A stretch of DNA of 64,000 nucleotides from Radiobacillus kanasensis (GCF_021049245.1 NZ_CP088020.1:812001-876000), one strand, 5' to 3'; numbered from the stretch's first letter, positions 1 through 8,653 are shown. Notes: generated from the letters alone by a model not told the origin. A program made the numbers and translations.

Positions 1-111
1 TGGTCAAGCTACACCAGCAAAAGATGCACAAACTACCAGCAAGCGGCAGTTCCACCGAGACCGCATCCTGTTCCTACAACAGCATTACAACACTACACGA
101 AGAAGCAAGAC

Positions 112-316
112 CTATTTCCGGTTCTTCTGCTTTAGTAGTTCTTGGGAGTTCACCACCAATTCCTTCAAAGGATTTTCATACCATTCATGAACAAACTCAT
201 TACCTGAATCCGAAATCGTCGTTGTAACAATTGGATAAATTTGATCACCTACAGCTTGATAACCCTTTGATTCTCTATTTGACTGAATTGTATCAATTTG
301 AGTTGAAAGTGGTTAA
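112..316 (-). pseudogene. C-terminal remnant of an unidentified protein
   Basis: The minus strand holds an open frame of about 65 codons with protein-like composition. It contains YPIVTTTISDSGNEF followed by VHEWYENPLKELVVN and ends at a TAG at 114-112. An in-frame TAA lies just upstream near 316 and there is no start codon with a ribosome binding site. It therefore reads as the tail of a lost gene. I do not recognise the family. Further minus-strand remnants near 1.45-2.0 kb suggest this edge of the window is generally eroded. Confidence 0.35.
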
Positions 317-553
317 CCGGTATTGATATGGAGTTCGGGGAACAGTGTTTTAGTTGAAAAAGTAAATAATGCAAAAACAGAACTTCTAATTATATGGAAT
401 TCCTGTTTATCCACATGAATATCAACTTTAAAATAATAAACATGGAAGATAATCATGGCTATATAGGAATACATAATAAAATATACTTATAGCGTACTGG
501 ATTTCATCTATAGCAATTTTAAATAGTGACTAGGATAATCTACCTAGTTTTTG

Positions 554-582
554 TTGAAATTTAGGGGATTATGGTATATATT
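554..582 (+). promoter_or_regulatory. Sigma-A-type promoter of the c-di-GMP riboswitch
   Basis: TTGAAA at 554-559 and TATATT at 577-582 are separated by 17 bp. The pair lies about 35 bp upstream of the riboswitch aptamer, so the leader RNA would start near 589. Confidence 0.6.
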
Positions 583-617
583 ATCATAAGGAAAGAATTT
601 TATATAATCGAATTGAT

Positions 618-712
618 TGATGAAAAGGCAAACTATTTGAAAGAATAGGACGCAAAGTTAAGGGTCTAAAGTATTGTTTTAAAAAATGCCATGATCGCCT
701 GACTACCAATAT
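618..712 (+). promoter_or_regulatory. Cyclic di-GMP class I (GEMM-I) riboswitch aptamer
   Basis: The conserved GEMM-I blocks occur in order. AAAAGGCAAAC is followed by a hairpin closed by a GAAA tetraloop (CTATTT-GAAA-GAATAG). Next come GGACGCAAAG and GGGTCTAAAG, a second stem, and finally ATGATCGCCTGACTACC. This matches the published class I c-di-GMP aptamer, in which the GAAA loop docks into a tetraloop receptor and the ligand sits at the three-way junction. A terminator hairpin follows at 733 and the first downstream gene is the DUF4282 membrane protein at 899. The element therefore probably controls that gene by transcription termination. Whether ligand switches expression on or off cannot be read from the sequence. 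Confidence 0.88.
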
Positions 713-732
713 ATTATTTGACTATCTATTTG

Positions 733-766
733 GCTATCTCATTTTCTATGGATAGCTTTTTTTGTT
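733..766 (+). terminator. Intrinsic terminator, probable expression platform of the c-di-GMP riboswitch
   Basis: GGCTATC/GATAGC arms around a 12-nt loop are followed directly by seven T residues (757-763). It lies 20 nt after the aptamer and 130 nt before the DUF4282 gene. Confidence 0.65.
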
Positions 767-898
767 TTTATATAGAATATAAGGGTTCGTTTTCTGCAAT
801 AATTTGTACTATCTGAGAAACGGTTCATGAGAAAGTAATACAATCCTATATTAACCATTTTTTAGAAGTTTTAAATGAATTGAAGGGGGGTGAAATGA

Positions 899-1186
899 AT
901 GAATTTCAAGGATTTTACAAGCTTTAATAAAATGATTACTCCTACCATTATCAAGGTTGTGTTTTGGGTTGGTATCGGTTTCTCAATTTTATCTGGACTT
1001 ATTCAAATAATAGCAGGTGCTAATTCCCCTTGGGGTGGGGGTATCCAAGTTATTATTGGCTTAATTACACTAGTAGTTGGCCCACTGATAACTAGAGTTT
1101 ATTGTGAGTTAATGATTGTGATTTTCAAAATGCAAGAAACTTTACAAAGTATCGATGGAAAAATCATTAATAAAAGTGAAGAGTAA
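899..1186 (+). CDS. DUF4282 domain membrane protein
   Basis: This 95-residue protein spans most of a DUF4282 domain. A short polar N-terminus (MNFKDFTSFNKMITPTII) precedes two transmembrane helices at about residues 18-40 and 48-70, joined by a Gly/Pro/Trp turn (ANSPWGGG). A conserved GPLITRVYCEL segment leads to a cytosolic amphipathic tail with the heptad-like KMQETLQSIDGKI. The start is supported by GGGGGGTG at 886-892, about 7 nt upstream. The family's function is unknown. The c-di-GMP riboswitch and terminator upstream (618-766) are the only regulatory signals seen, and they suggest a role in a c-di-GMP-controlled surface or motility state. That role is inference only. Confidence 0.8.
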   Translation: MNFKDFTSFNKMITPTIIKVVFWVGIGFSILSGLIQIIAGANSPWGGGIQVIIGLITLVVGPLITRVYCELMIVIFKMQETLQSIDGKIINKSEE

Positions 1187-1231
1187 GTAATTCTTAAAGG
1201 AATATGAAATCCAATCATAGTTAAAAAGTTT

Positions 1232-1268
1232 GATAGCATCCCTCGTTTTAGAAATGAGGGATGTTATC
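1232..1268 (+). terminator. Hairpin terminator after the DUF4282 gene
   Basis: A 13-bp stem (GATAGCATCCCTC with GAGGGATGTTATC, one G-U pair) begins about 45 nt after the stop codon. No strong T-run follows, so termination efficiency is uncertain. Confidence 0.45.
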
Positions 1269-1451
1269 CATATGTCATATTTATTTTTCATTTTATGAAG
1301 GAAAGTAACCTCATTATACATAAATATTATAAATAACCCTTCCTCGGCATAGAAGTGAGTAAAATAATCTCGCCACGCCCTTAAGTACTGGTATTCTATT
1401 AAAAGAAACAAACTGTACTTGGCAGGTTAAAAACACTCACCTAAGTTAAAT

Positions 1452-1770
1452 TCACACAACAATTTCTTCTTGCACAAAATCCTCATACTTATTCACTAAG
1501 TCTTTGAAATCAGAATTTGTAGAGCTATATTCGACCCGACCACAAAATTGGATTAACACAGACTGAGTTGAAGAAAGCAGTGAACCGACAAATAGCCATT
1601 CTATTTTTCCACAATTGTTGTCGCATTAATTCACGGTTCCGTTGCGCTTGCTGCTTTATCCCATATGTTTGACTATGATCTAACAGTAGAATTTCCCCTC
1701 GTATTAGGGAGCTTCAAAGCCTTTATTTCTTGATTGTCCGTTTTTGCTAAGTGAGACAGGTGAAGAGGAT
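1452..1770 (-). pseudogene. Frameshifted gene remnant, family not recognised
   Basis: Three minus-strand reading frames carry protein-like sequence that can be joined by frameshifts. They are HLAKTDNQEIKALKLPNTRG, then EILLLDHSQTYGIKQQAQRN with RELMRQQLWKNRMAICRFTA, and then GRVEYSSTNSDFKDLVNKYE ending in DFVQEEIVV and a TGA at 1454-1452. The shifts fall near 1715 and 1560. No start codon with a ribosome binding site is visible. This is best read as a decayed C-terminal part of a gene. The rest of 1269-2000 shows only the remnant at 1833 and a hairpin. Confidence 0.35.
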
Positions 1771-1813
1771 GGTATTTTTAGATGAAAACGAGTAATCTTA
1801 AAAACGATAAAAC

Positions 1814-1853
1814 ACTCGCAAATGTTGAAACATCAATGTTTGTGAGTTTTTTT
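1814..1853 (+). terminator. Strong hairpin with T-run, member of a repeated hairpin type
   Basis: ACTCGCAAATGTTG (1814-1827) pairs with CAATGTTTGTGAGT (1834-1847) around AAACAT, followed by TTTTTTT. A closely similar 32-nt hairpin occurs at 46983-47014. It also overlaps the end of the minus-strand remnant at 1833. Confidence 0.55.
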
Positions 1854-1995
1854 GGTTGCTAAAGAAAACTTACTACCTAAAGGGTCTAAAATATCGGTGA
1901 TGCTTCCAATCTTTCCACCGTACTTATCGATTCCGGAACTCCGGAAGAACCGTGCCCTAGCTTCCCATTCATAATAATTATACAAAAGGTCAAAC
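1833..1995 (-). pseudogene. C-terminal protein remnant ending inside the hairpin
   Basis: A minus-strand frame of about 53 codons contains LLYNYYEWEARARFFRSSGI and then DKYGGKIGSITDILDPLGSK, and ends FSLATKKTHKH at a TGA (1835-1833). It has no start codon or ribosome binding site, and an in-frame TAG closes it upstream near 1997. It looks like the tail of a formerly longer protein of unknown family. It may or may not belong with the remnant at 1452-1770. Confidence 0.35.
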
Positions 1996-2028
1996 TAAAG
2001 GTAGAAATTTTTATGGGAGGGATGGTAT

Positions 2029-3639
2029 GTGAATATCGCAGATATTATGACAATCGTTGGATTTGTGGTGTGTGCGATTGTCATTCTTATACTCTTAGTT
2101 GTTGGGTTTTATTTATTAAGTGTGGATAAAAGGCAAAAACAACACCCTATTCTACGTAATTATCCGTTAATTGGAAGAGTTAGGTATTTCTTCGAAAATA
2201 TTGGGCCTGAGTTACGTCAGTATTTATTTAATAACGACCGTGAGGGTAAGCCTTTTTCACGAAATGACTATCAGCATATCGTGAAAAAGGCAAAATACAA
2301 ACGTGATGTCGTTGGATATGGATCTCAACGTGATTTTGAAGAGCCTGGATATTACATCCGTAATTCTCTGTTTCCTAAATTAACGGAGGAATTGAAGATG
2401 GATCGTAAAACGAAGGTTACGACAGAGCGCTATCTATTGATTAACGAACCTTTATTTGGTCAAAGAGAAGAGCAATTAGATAAGGATGAATCCGGAGTTT
2501 ATTTATTGGATGATGCTGATGCAATTGTGATTGGAAAACAAACGAGACAGCCGTTTAAGGTTAAAGGTCAGATTGGTATGTCTGCGATGAGTTACGGTTC
2601 CTTAGGGAATAGAGCTATTACAGCCCTCTCAGAAGGATTAGGTATTGCGAAAGGAACTTGGATGAATACCGGTGAGGGTGGGATGTCCGATTACCATCTA
2701 AAGGGTGGTGTGGACATTATCATGCAAATTGGACCTGGTTTATTTGGGGTCAGAGATAAGGAAGGAAACTTTAGCTGGGATGCATTACTAGAGAAAAGCA
2801 AAATTCCAGAAGTGAAAGCGTTCGAGATTAAATTAGCGCAAGGTGCTAAAACACGTGGTGGTCACATTGATGCAGAGAAGGTTACAGAGGAAATCGCCAA
2901 AATTAGAATGGTAGAGCCTTATAAATCGATTGACAGTCCAAATCGATTTAAAGAATTCAGTGACTTACCTTCCTTATTTAAATTTTTAGAAAAGGTTCGT
3001 GAACATTCTGGAAAGCCAGTAGGCATGAAGGTCGTGATTGGAAGTAGTCATGAGGCGGATGAACTTGCGAAAGCGATTAAGGAAACGGGTATGGGTCCAG
3101 ACTTTATCACAATAGATGGTGGTGAAGGGGGAACAGGAGCATCCTACCAGGAATTAGCGGACAGTGTAGGGTTACCCATTCGGTCGGCTTTACCGTTAGT
3201 CGATAATGCCCTTCGGAAATACGGTGTACGAGACAACTTAAAAATTATCGCATCAGGGAAATTGTTTTCACCTGACCGGATTGCCATTGCACTAGCTATG
3301 GGTGCAGATCTGGTTAACATCGCTAGAGCTTTTATGATAACAGTAGGTTGTATCCAAGCCCTTCAGTGCCAATCTAATTCATGCCCGGTCGGAGTCGCGA
3401 CGACAGATCCTGATCTACAAAAAGGACTCGTTATTGAAGAAAAAAAATGGCGTACGGCAAATTATTTAATTACGATGCGCAAAGGTCTATTCCGGCTATC
3501 TGCAGCAGCAGGCTTAGATTCCCCGACCAAATTTTCAAGAGAACACATTGTTTATCGAGATGAGAAGGGAAGGACATGGTCACTAGAGGATATCTATCAA
3601 TCCATGGTACAACCGAAAAGTATACATGATATTTCTTAA
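2029..3639 (+). CDS. FMN-binding glutamate synthase family protein (GltB central/FMN domain)
   Basis: This 536-residue protein has one N-terminal transmembrane helix (about residues 8-32) and then a TIM-barrel FMN domain of the Glu_synthase family. It shows GQIGMSAMSYGSLG, the glycine-rich TIDGGEGGTGAS loop and the cysteine motif CIQALQCQSNSCPVGVAT (Cys441, Cys447, Cys452). That motif corresponds to the 3Fe-4S ligands of glutamate synthase. The glutaminase domain and a GltD partner are absent, so it is not a complete glutamate synthase. It resembles the stand-alone, membrane-tethered relatives found in bacilli. The GTG start is chosen for the GGGAGGG ribosome binding site near 2015. It leads an operon with an ALS-family enzyme (27-bp gap) and an aldehyde dehydrogenase. 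The substrate is unknown. Confidence 0.87.
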   Translation: MNIADIMTIVGFVVCAIVILILLVVGFYLLSVDKRQKQHPILRNYPLIGRVRYFFENIGPELRQYLFNNDREGKPFSRNDYQHIVKKAKYKRDVVGYGSQRDFEEPGYYIRNSLFPKLTEELKMDRKTKVTTERYLLINEPLFGQREEQLDKDESGVYLLDDADAIVIGKQTRQPFKVKGQIGMSAMSYGSLGNRAITALSEGLGIAKGTWMNTGEGGMSDYHLKGGVDIIMQIGPGLFGVRDKEGNFSWDALLEKSKIPEVKAFEIKLAQGAKTRGGHIDAEKVTEEIAKIRMVEPYKSIDSPNRFKEFSDLPSLFKFLEKVREHSGKPVGMKVVIGSSHEADELAKAIKETGMGPDFITIDGGEGGTGASYQELADSVGLPIRSALPLVDNALRKYGVRDNLKIIASGKLFSPDRIAIALAMGADLVNIARAFMITVGCIQALQCQSNSCPVGVATTDPDLQKGLVIEEKKWRTANYLITMRKGLFRLSAAAGLDSPTKFSREHIVYRDEKGRTWSLEDIYQSMVQPKSIHDIS

Positions 3640-3666
3640 TTTAGTTTTAGGAAGAAGGTGTAATAA

Positions 3667-5298
3667 ATGAAAGCAGCAGAACTGTTAATAAAATGTTTAG
3701 AACAGGAAGGAGTCGAATATATTTTTGGTGTACCAGGTGAGGAAAACATTGATGTGATGGACGCCCTTCATGACTCAACGATTCAATTTGTTTTAACACG
3801 TCATGAAACGAGTGCGGCTTTTATGGCAGGAACATATGGCAGACTTACAGGGAAACCTGGGGTCTGTTTAGCAACACTTGGACCTGGTGCAACAAATTTA
3901 TTAACCGGTGTTGCCAATGCCAATATGGATCTATGTCCGATTGTAGCTATCACAGGACAAGCAGGACTTAGTCGTCAGCATAAGGTTTCCCATCAATATT
4001 ACGACATGGTAGCTGTTTATGAGGAAGTAACAAAATGGAATGCACAGATAAAAACACCCGATATTGTTCCGGAAGTTGTTCGGAAAGCCTTTAAAGTTGC
4101 GACCCAGGAAAAGACCGGAGCAACTCATATCGAACTTCCTGAAGATGTTGCGGGAATGGATGTCGACAGCTCCCCTCTAGGTATTGTCCGTCACCATCTT
4201 TCAGAAGCGGATGAACCAGTGATTAACGAGGCGGCCAATATGATAGAACAAGCAAAGCATCCACTAATTTTAGTTGGGAATGGGGTAACACGAGGGGATG
4301 CTGCTGAAGAGTTAAGGACCCTAGTAGAGATGGCAAATCTTCCGGTTGTACATACCTTTATGGGGAAGGGTGCGGTAGCATGGACGGATGAGCATAGTTT
4401 ATTAACTGCGGGGATAGGAGGTAATGATTATATTACCTGTGGATTTGGAGAGTCAGACTTAATTATTGCGATTGGCTTTGATATGGCAGAGTACTCTCCA
4501 AAAAGCTGGAACCCTGAGGGCAAAACCCCTATCCTGCACATTGATACACAGGAAGCAGAAATTGATGCGTGCTACCCTGTTCAGTTAAATGTTGTAGGTC
4601 ATATAAAAGAAAATATAAAAAATGTTAAGAAGGCACTTACAGCAAAAGAAAGAGATTTAACTTGGGTGTCCCATGTTCGCAATAAAGCATTTACGGAACT
4701 AGAATCGTTTAAAAACGACAATGAATTTCCTGTCAAACCACAAAAAATAATTTCTGATTTACGTTCTGTATTGGAGGAAGACAGTATTGTGATCTCTGAT
4801 GTAGGTGCACATAAAATGTGGATGGCCCGAATGTACCATTGTTATCAACCGAACACTTGCTTAATCTCTAATGGTTTAGCATCAATGGGTGTAGCGGTTC
4901 CAAGTGCCATTGCTGCAAAAATGGTTCACCCAGAACGTCAGGTGGTTGCTGTGTGCGGGGATGGGTCATTTCAAATGACTAGTGCAGAGTTAGAGACTGC
5001 CAAACGCTTAAACGTACCTATTGTGATTCTTTTATGGAGAGACGAGGGGTACGGCTTAATTGAATGGCATCAAATGAAAGCTTTCAACCGTTCCTCACAT
5101 ATAAAATTCGGTAACCCAGATTTTGAGCAGCTAGCAAAGTCCTATGGTTTTGAAGCACTGAAAGTTGAAAAGACAGAAGAACTGAAACCAATAATAGAAA
5201 AAGCGTTATCGTTGAATAAGCCCGTATTAATCGATTGTCCAGTTGATTATCGTGAAAATATGAAGCTTACAAAGAAGCTAGGAAACATTATTTGTTGA
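3667..5298 (+). CDS. ThDP-dependent acetolactate synthase family enzyme, large subunit type
   Basis: This 543-residue three-domain ThDP enzyme has the PYR-domain catalytic glutamate in the HETSAAFMAG motif (Glu47). It has a central nucleotide-type domain, and a PP domain opening its Mg-ThDP motif with GDGSFQMTSAELE (residues 431-443). The usual Asn-Asn end of that motif is replaced by WRDEGYG. The overall sequence fits catabolic-type acetolactate synthase: two pyruvate to acetolactate plus CO2. No regulatory subunit, acetolactate decarboxylase or other branched-chain gene lies nearby. The neighbours are a flavoprotein and an aldehyde dehydrogenase. Another 2-oxoacid or aldehyde reaction is therefore possible, and I would not transfer the name alsS with confidence. 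Confidence 0.85.
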   Translation: MKAAELLIKCLEQEGVEYIFGVPGEENIDVMDALHDSTIQFVLTRHETSAAFMAGTYGRLTGKPGVCLATLGPGATNLLTGVANANMDLCPIVAITGQAGLSRQHKVSHQYYDMVAVYEEVTKWNAQIKTPDIVPEVVRKAFKVATQEKTGATHIELPEDVAGMDVDSSPLGIVRHHLSEADEPVINEAANMIEQAKHPLILVGNGVTRGDAAEELRTLVEMANLPVVHTFMGKGAVAWTDEHSLLTAGIGGNDYITCGFGESDLIIAIGFDMAEYSPKSWNPEGKTPILHIDTQEAEIDACYPVQLNVVGHIKENIKNVKKALTAKERDLTWVSHVRNKAFTELESFKNDNEFPVKPQKIISDLRSVLEEDSIVISDVGAHKMWMARMYHCYQPNTCLISNGLASMGVAVPSAIAAKMVHPERQVVAVCGDGSFQMTSAELETAKRLNVPIVILLWRDEGYGLIEWHQMKAFNRSSHIKFGNPDFEQLAKSYGFEALKVEKTEELKPIIEKALSLNKPVLIDCPVDYRENMKLTKKLGNIIC

Positions 5299-5312
5299 AT
5301 GGAGGTCATAAT

Positions 5313-6755
5313 ATGATGCAAATAGGTTCCGTTATCGACGGTGAAGAACGATTAGAAGATAATCGGCAAACCATGACTGTTCATAATCCTTTTAATAACG
5401 AAAAAGTTGCGGAATTAAAACTTGCTACAATGAAGGATCTCGATGACGCTGTAGCAATTGGCTTTGATAAGTTTCATTCCGTAATGAAGGCAATGCCAGC
5501 TCATGAACGTGCTGATATATTACGAAGAGCGGCGGATTTGCTAACAGAAAAAACGGAAGATTTTGCAACCATCATTAGTAATGAAGCAGGTAAACCAATC
5601 AAGTATAGCCGAGGTGAAGTCGAGAGATCTATCCAAGTTCTCCGTTTTGCTTCTGAATTAGCAAAAAATATTACCGGTGAAGTGTTACCAATGGATGCTG
5701 CTATTGGTGGTGAACATCGAATGGGGCTAGTCAAGCGGGAGCCATTGGGTGTAGTGGGAGCTATCACTCCGTTTAACTTCCCATTAAACCTTTCCCTTCA
5801 TAAACTGGCTCCGGCTATAGCTGCGGGCAACACAGTCGTTTTTAAACCTGCGGAAAAAACACCGATTTCAGCCTATATGCTTGTAAAGCTGTTTCAAGAA
5901 GCAGGATTGCCAGATGGTGTAATCAATTTACTTATCGGAACTGGTGAGGAAGTTGGTGCGCCCCTTGTGACGCATGACAAAGTTCATAAAATTAGCTTTA
6001 CTGGTAGCCTTCCAGTAGGGAAGAAAATCAAAGAAACCGCAGGATTTAAGAAAGTTACTTTGGAGCTTGGGTCAAATTCACCAAACCTATTATTTGAGGA
6101 TGCCAACATTGATTATGCAGCAACAGAACTAGTTAAGGGGGCTTTTGCATTTTCTGGTCAAGTCTGCATTTCCGCACAGCGTATTTATGTTCATCAAGAC
6201 ATCTATGATTCATTCCTTGAGTCTTATATCCAAAAAACAAAAGCGTTACAAATTGGTGATCCAACCAAGGAAGAAACGGACATTGGTCCGATGATTAAGG
6301 AAGAGGAAGCGAAGCGGGCTAAGCAGTGGATTGATGATGCGGTGGACAAAGGTGCGACGATTGCAGTCGGCGGTGAACGAAATGGCTCGATTTTATCCCC
6401 TACCATCATGACAAATGTAGATGAAAACATGAAAATAATTGCTCAAGAGGTATTTGCTCCTATTGTGTCGGTCATTCCGTTTAATACAGAAAAGGAAGTA
6501 ATCCAGTATTCCAATAATTCCATATATGGACTCCAAGCTGGTGTATTTACAAAAGATATTAACCGAGCATTGCGCGTTGCGGATCGATTAGAAATGGGAG
6601 GCGTCTGGATTAATGAAATCTCTACGTACAGGCAGGATAATCATCCATATGGTGGCGTGAAACAAAGTGGGGTTGGAAAAGAGGGCATAAAATATGCCAT
6701 GGAAGACATGACCCAAATGAAATTTATTGGGATTAAAATTGATCAAAACAATTAA
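5313..6755 (+). CDS. NAD(P)-dependent aldehyde dehydrogenase family protein
   Basis: This full-length ALDH (480 residues) has the proton-abstracting glutamate in VTLELGSNSPN (Glu251) and the nucleophile in FSGQVCISAQR (Cys285). It also has the cofactor-binding GAITPFNFPLNL and SFTGSLPVGKK segments. The second of two possible in-frame starts is preferred because GGAGGT at 5301-5306 sits 6 nt before ATG 5313. The gene lies only 14 nt after the ALS-family gene. It closes the operon, which ends at a very strong hairpin at 6849. It probably oxidises the aldehyde produced or consumed by the two upstream enzymes. The substrate cannot be read from sequence. Confidence 0.88.
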   Translation: MMQIGSVIDGEERLEDNRQTMTVHNPFNNEKVAELKLATMKDLDDAVAIGFDKFHSVMKAMPAHERADILRRAADLLTEKTEDFATIISNEAGKPIKYSRGEVERSIQVLRFASELAKNITGEVLPMDAAIGGEHRMGLVKREPLGVVGAITPFNFPLNLSLHKLAPAIAAGNTVVFKPAEKTPISAYMLVKLFQEAGLPDGVINLLIGTGEEVGAPLVTHDKVHKISFTGSLPVGKKIKETAGFKKVTLELGSNSPNLLFEDANIDYAATELVKGAFAFSGQVCISAQRIYVHQDIYDSFLESYIQKTKALQIGDPTKEETDIGPMIKEEEAKRAKQWIDDAVDKGATIAVGGERNGSILSPTIMTNVDENMKIIAQEVFAPIVSVIPFNTEKEVIQYSNNSIYGLQAGVFTKDINRALRVADRLEMGGVWINEISTYRQDNHPYGGVKQSGVGKEGIKYAMEDMTQMKFIGIKIDQNN

Positions 6756-6848
6756 TAGATTGGCGGGGATATTACTTCTATTTCTGCCCTTAAGGTATTC
6801 AGGTTGTTAAGTAGTAACGACTTTTAAATTGGAATCCTGAAAAATGCA

Positions 6849-6893
6849 GAATCCCTCATTGATTTACTTTTATAAATCAATGAGGGATTCTTG
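6849..6893 (+). terminator. Strong terminator after the flavoprotein/ALS/ALDH operon
   Basis: A perfect 18-bp stem (6849-6866 with 6873-6890) carries a 6-nt loop and is followed by TTGATAAT. The weak T-run is compensated by the very stable stem. Confidence 0.7.
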
Positions 6894-7157
6894 ATAATAT
6901 AGTGAATAAACCAAAACTCAAGAGAATGTCGATTTAAGCTCACTTAGAAAAACTATATAAATAAAGTTGAAATAGTACTATTTAACTATTCTGTTATTCC
7001 GCAGCTTTAGTCAAAAATTCCTATTTTATCTTAATGTAAAAAGTTGTAAGTTTAAGGTGAGTATATGTTGATGGTAAGGAACTTCATAAAAAGTAGAGTC
7101 ACGGTTTGATTAAATTGATCTTAACCCATTCCGTAGACTTTAAAAGTATTATAATCT
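6894..7157. other. Intergenic stretch with no supported gene
   Basis: AT-rich sequence between the terminator at 6893 and the ribosome binding site at 7158. I found no convincing ORF, repeat or structured RNA. It presumably holds the promoter of the gene at 7170. Confidence 0.5.
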
Positions 7158-7169
7158 GGAGGTACTATT

Positions 7170-8297
7170 TTGAATACTGAAACAGATAAGAAGATAATAT
7201 TGTCATATATTAATAACTTACAACCCCCTCATATAAATAGGCATAATGTTATTGCTTTATTATTAATAGGGCTAGATTTAATGGGATTCTTGCCTATTCT
7301 TAGTCAACCGTTTTCATCAACATTTTTCTGGTTAGCGATAATTCCTATCATTCTTGCTCACGTATGGGGACTTATGTACATTATAGCTCCTTATAAATAT
7401 GAGAAATCCTACTACTTATTCTTCGGTTTATTAGCAATTATTAATACATATGTACATACGATTGTCATTCAAAAGCTATTGTACATTCATATTGGGGTTC
7501 AGGGACCAGTTTATTTTATAAGTGGAATACTATTAGCGGTTGGTTTACTTATTTTCTTTCAAGTGTTTAATATAAAGATGCTTTACTCTGGCCGTTATCT
7601 AGAGTACCAACAAAAGCCTGCCACAATAAATACAGTTCCAATTATACTAGCATCTAGTGGTGGTTATGTAATAGCCCAAATTTTAATGTCCCTGCAAGGA
7701 ATTAACTATTTAACAGAATTTATCACTATTGTATGTTTATCGTTATTTACCGCAATCGTTGCATTTTTTTCTGTTTTTATACACAAATACATGTTTATTC
7801 GTAAACACTTTGAAATCGTTAAAGAGCTTAACCCAAGTTTTGGTTTGCCAAAAAAACAAAGAAACGATATGGCAATGTCTTCAAACAATAAGTTAGAAGA
7901 AAGATACTATGTTGTTATTTTAACAGTCGATGAGATGACGGATGAGGAACATGGTTTGTTAGCCGACCAATTAATAGACGAAACAGGAAATGTGGATGTT
8001 GTTTCAGAGGTACCTTTTAAGGAGGAGTATAAGCAAGTTCTGGAACAGAAATTTCCGGATAAGCAAGTAACGCTTCCTAGCTTTGTTGTGAAGCCAATTG
8101 AAGCCGATAGAATTGATGAAGAAACAAAGAAAATGGAAAAAGAACATAAGTGGAGAAGGTTCTTTAATGCCACCCCGGTTGAAGAATATATACTTGCTGA
8201 AGCTAGAATAGTGAATGATTACCGGACAGCATTGTACTATTCCGATAATGTAGAGGATATCATTCATTATTTGCAACAGCTGAAATGTGCAATGTAA
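7170..8297 (+). CDS. Six-helix integral membrane protein of unknown function
   Basis: I do not recognise a family in this 375-residue protein. About six hydrophobic helices occupy residues 28-205 (around 28-44, 52-73, 81-101, 111-132, 154-174 and 184-205). A charged cytosolic C-terminal domain of about 165 residues follows. It is rich in Glu and Lys and contains ERYYVVILTVDEMTDEEHG and EAYIL-like segments typical of soluble alpha/beta folds. The TTG start is supported by GGAGGT at 7158-7163, 6 nt upstream. It stands alone, with terminator-like hairpins on both sides (6849 and 8366). A membrane sensor or transporter-associated role is possible but unsupported. Confidence 0.7.
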   Translation: MNTETDKKIILSYINNLQPPHINRHNVIALLLIGLDLMGFLPILSQPFSSTFFWLAIIPIILAHVWGLMYIIAPYKYEKSYYLFFGLLAIINTYVHTIVIQKLLYIHIGVQGPVYFISGILLAVGLLIFFQVFNIKMLYSGRYLEYQQKPATINTVPIILASSGGYVIAQILMSLQGINYLTEFITIVCLSLFTAIVAFFSVFIHKYMFIRKHFEIVKELNPSFGLPKKQRNDMAMSSNNKLEERYYVVILTVDEMTDEEHGLLADQLIDETGNVDVVSEVPFKEEYKQVLEQKFPDKQVTLPSFVVKPIEADRIDEETKKMEKEHKWRRFFNATPVEEYILAEARIVNDYRTALYYSDNVEDIIHYLQQLKCAM

Positions 8298-8365
8298 GGT
8301 GCGAAAGAAGAGTGCCAATCTAGTAGTTCAGTTTTGCAGTAGAAAAAACAAAATAACAAGTATTT

Positions 8366-8401
8366 TTTAAAGTTCAATTCGTAAATGAATTGGACTTTAA
8401 A
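8366..8401 (+). terminator. Hairpin after the membrane protein gene
   Basis: TTTAAAGTTCAATTC (8366-8380) pairs with GAATTGGACTTTAAA (8387-8401) around a 6-nt loop. It is followed only by TTTG. The rest of 8298-8653 shows no supported gene. Confidence 0.45.
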
Positions 8402-8653
8402 TTTGAAAGTTGTAGCAAATTGGGTATAGAAATTAGCATTGATATTAGTACTGTTAGAAAATGGGTAATGGCTTTTGTCCAATGGTGAAAACATATGATA
8501 AATTTATTGTCGGTTCGGCAGTTAAACTTTTCTTATCAAATTGCGTGTTAAAATTAAATTAAATATGAAAAAAATCATTTAAATATAATATGTGATAACA
8601 CTTCACAAAGTGGTTTAAATGATAAAGATATTACAGTTCTACAGGGGGGTATT

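Noticed and set aside
24..227. 67-codon plus-strand ORF
   Set aside because: No ribosome binding site and low-complexity Ser/Thr composition; the opposite strand carries the more protein-like remnant.
1142..1411. 89-codon minus-strand ORF over the DUF4282 gene end
   Set aside because: It overlaps a well-supported gene, has no ribosome binding site, and runs through a terminator hairpin.
2029..3639. Complete glutamate synthase (GltB)
   Set aside because: Only the FMN domain is present; no glutaminase domain, no GltD, and the length is one third of GltB.
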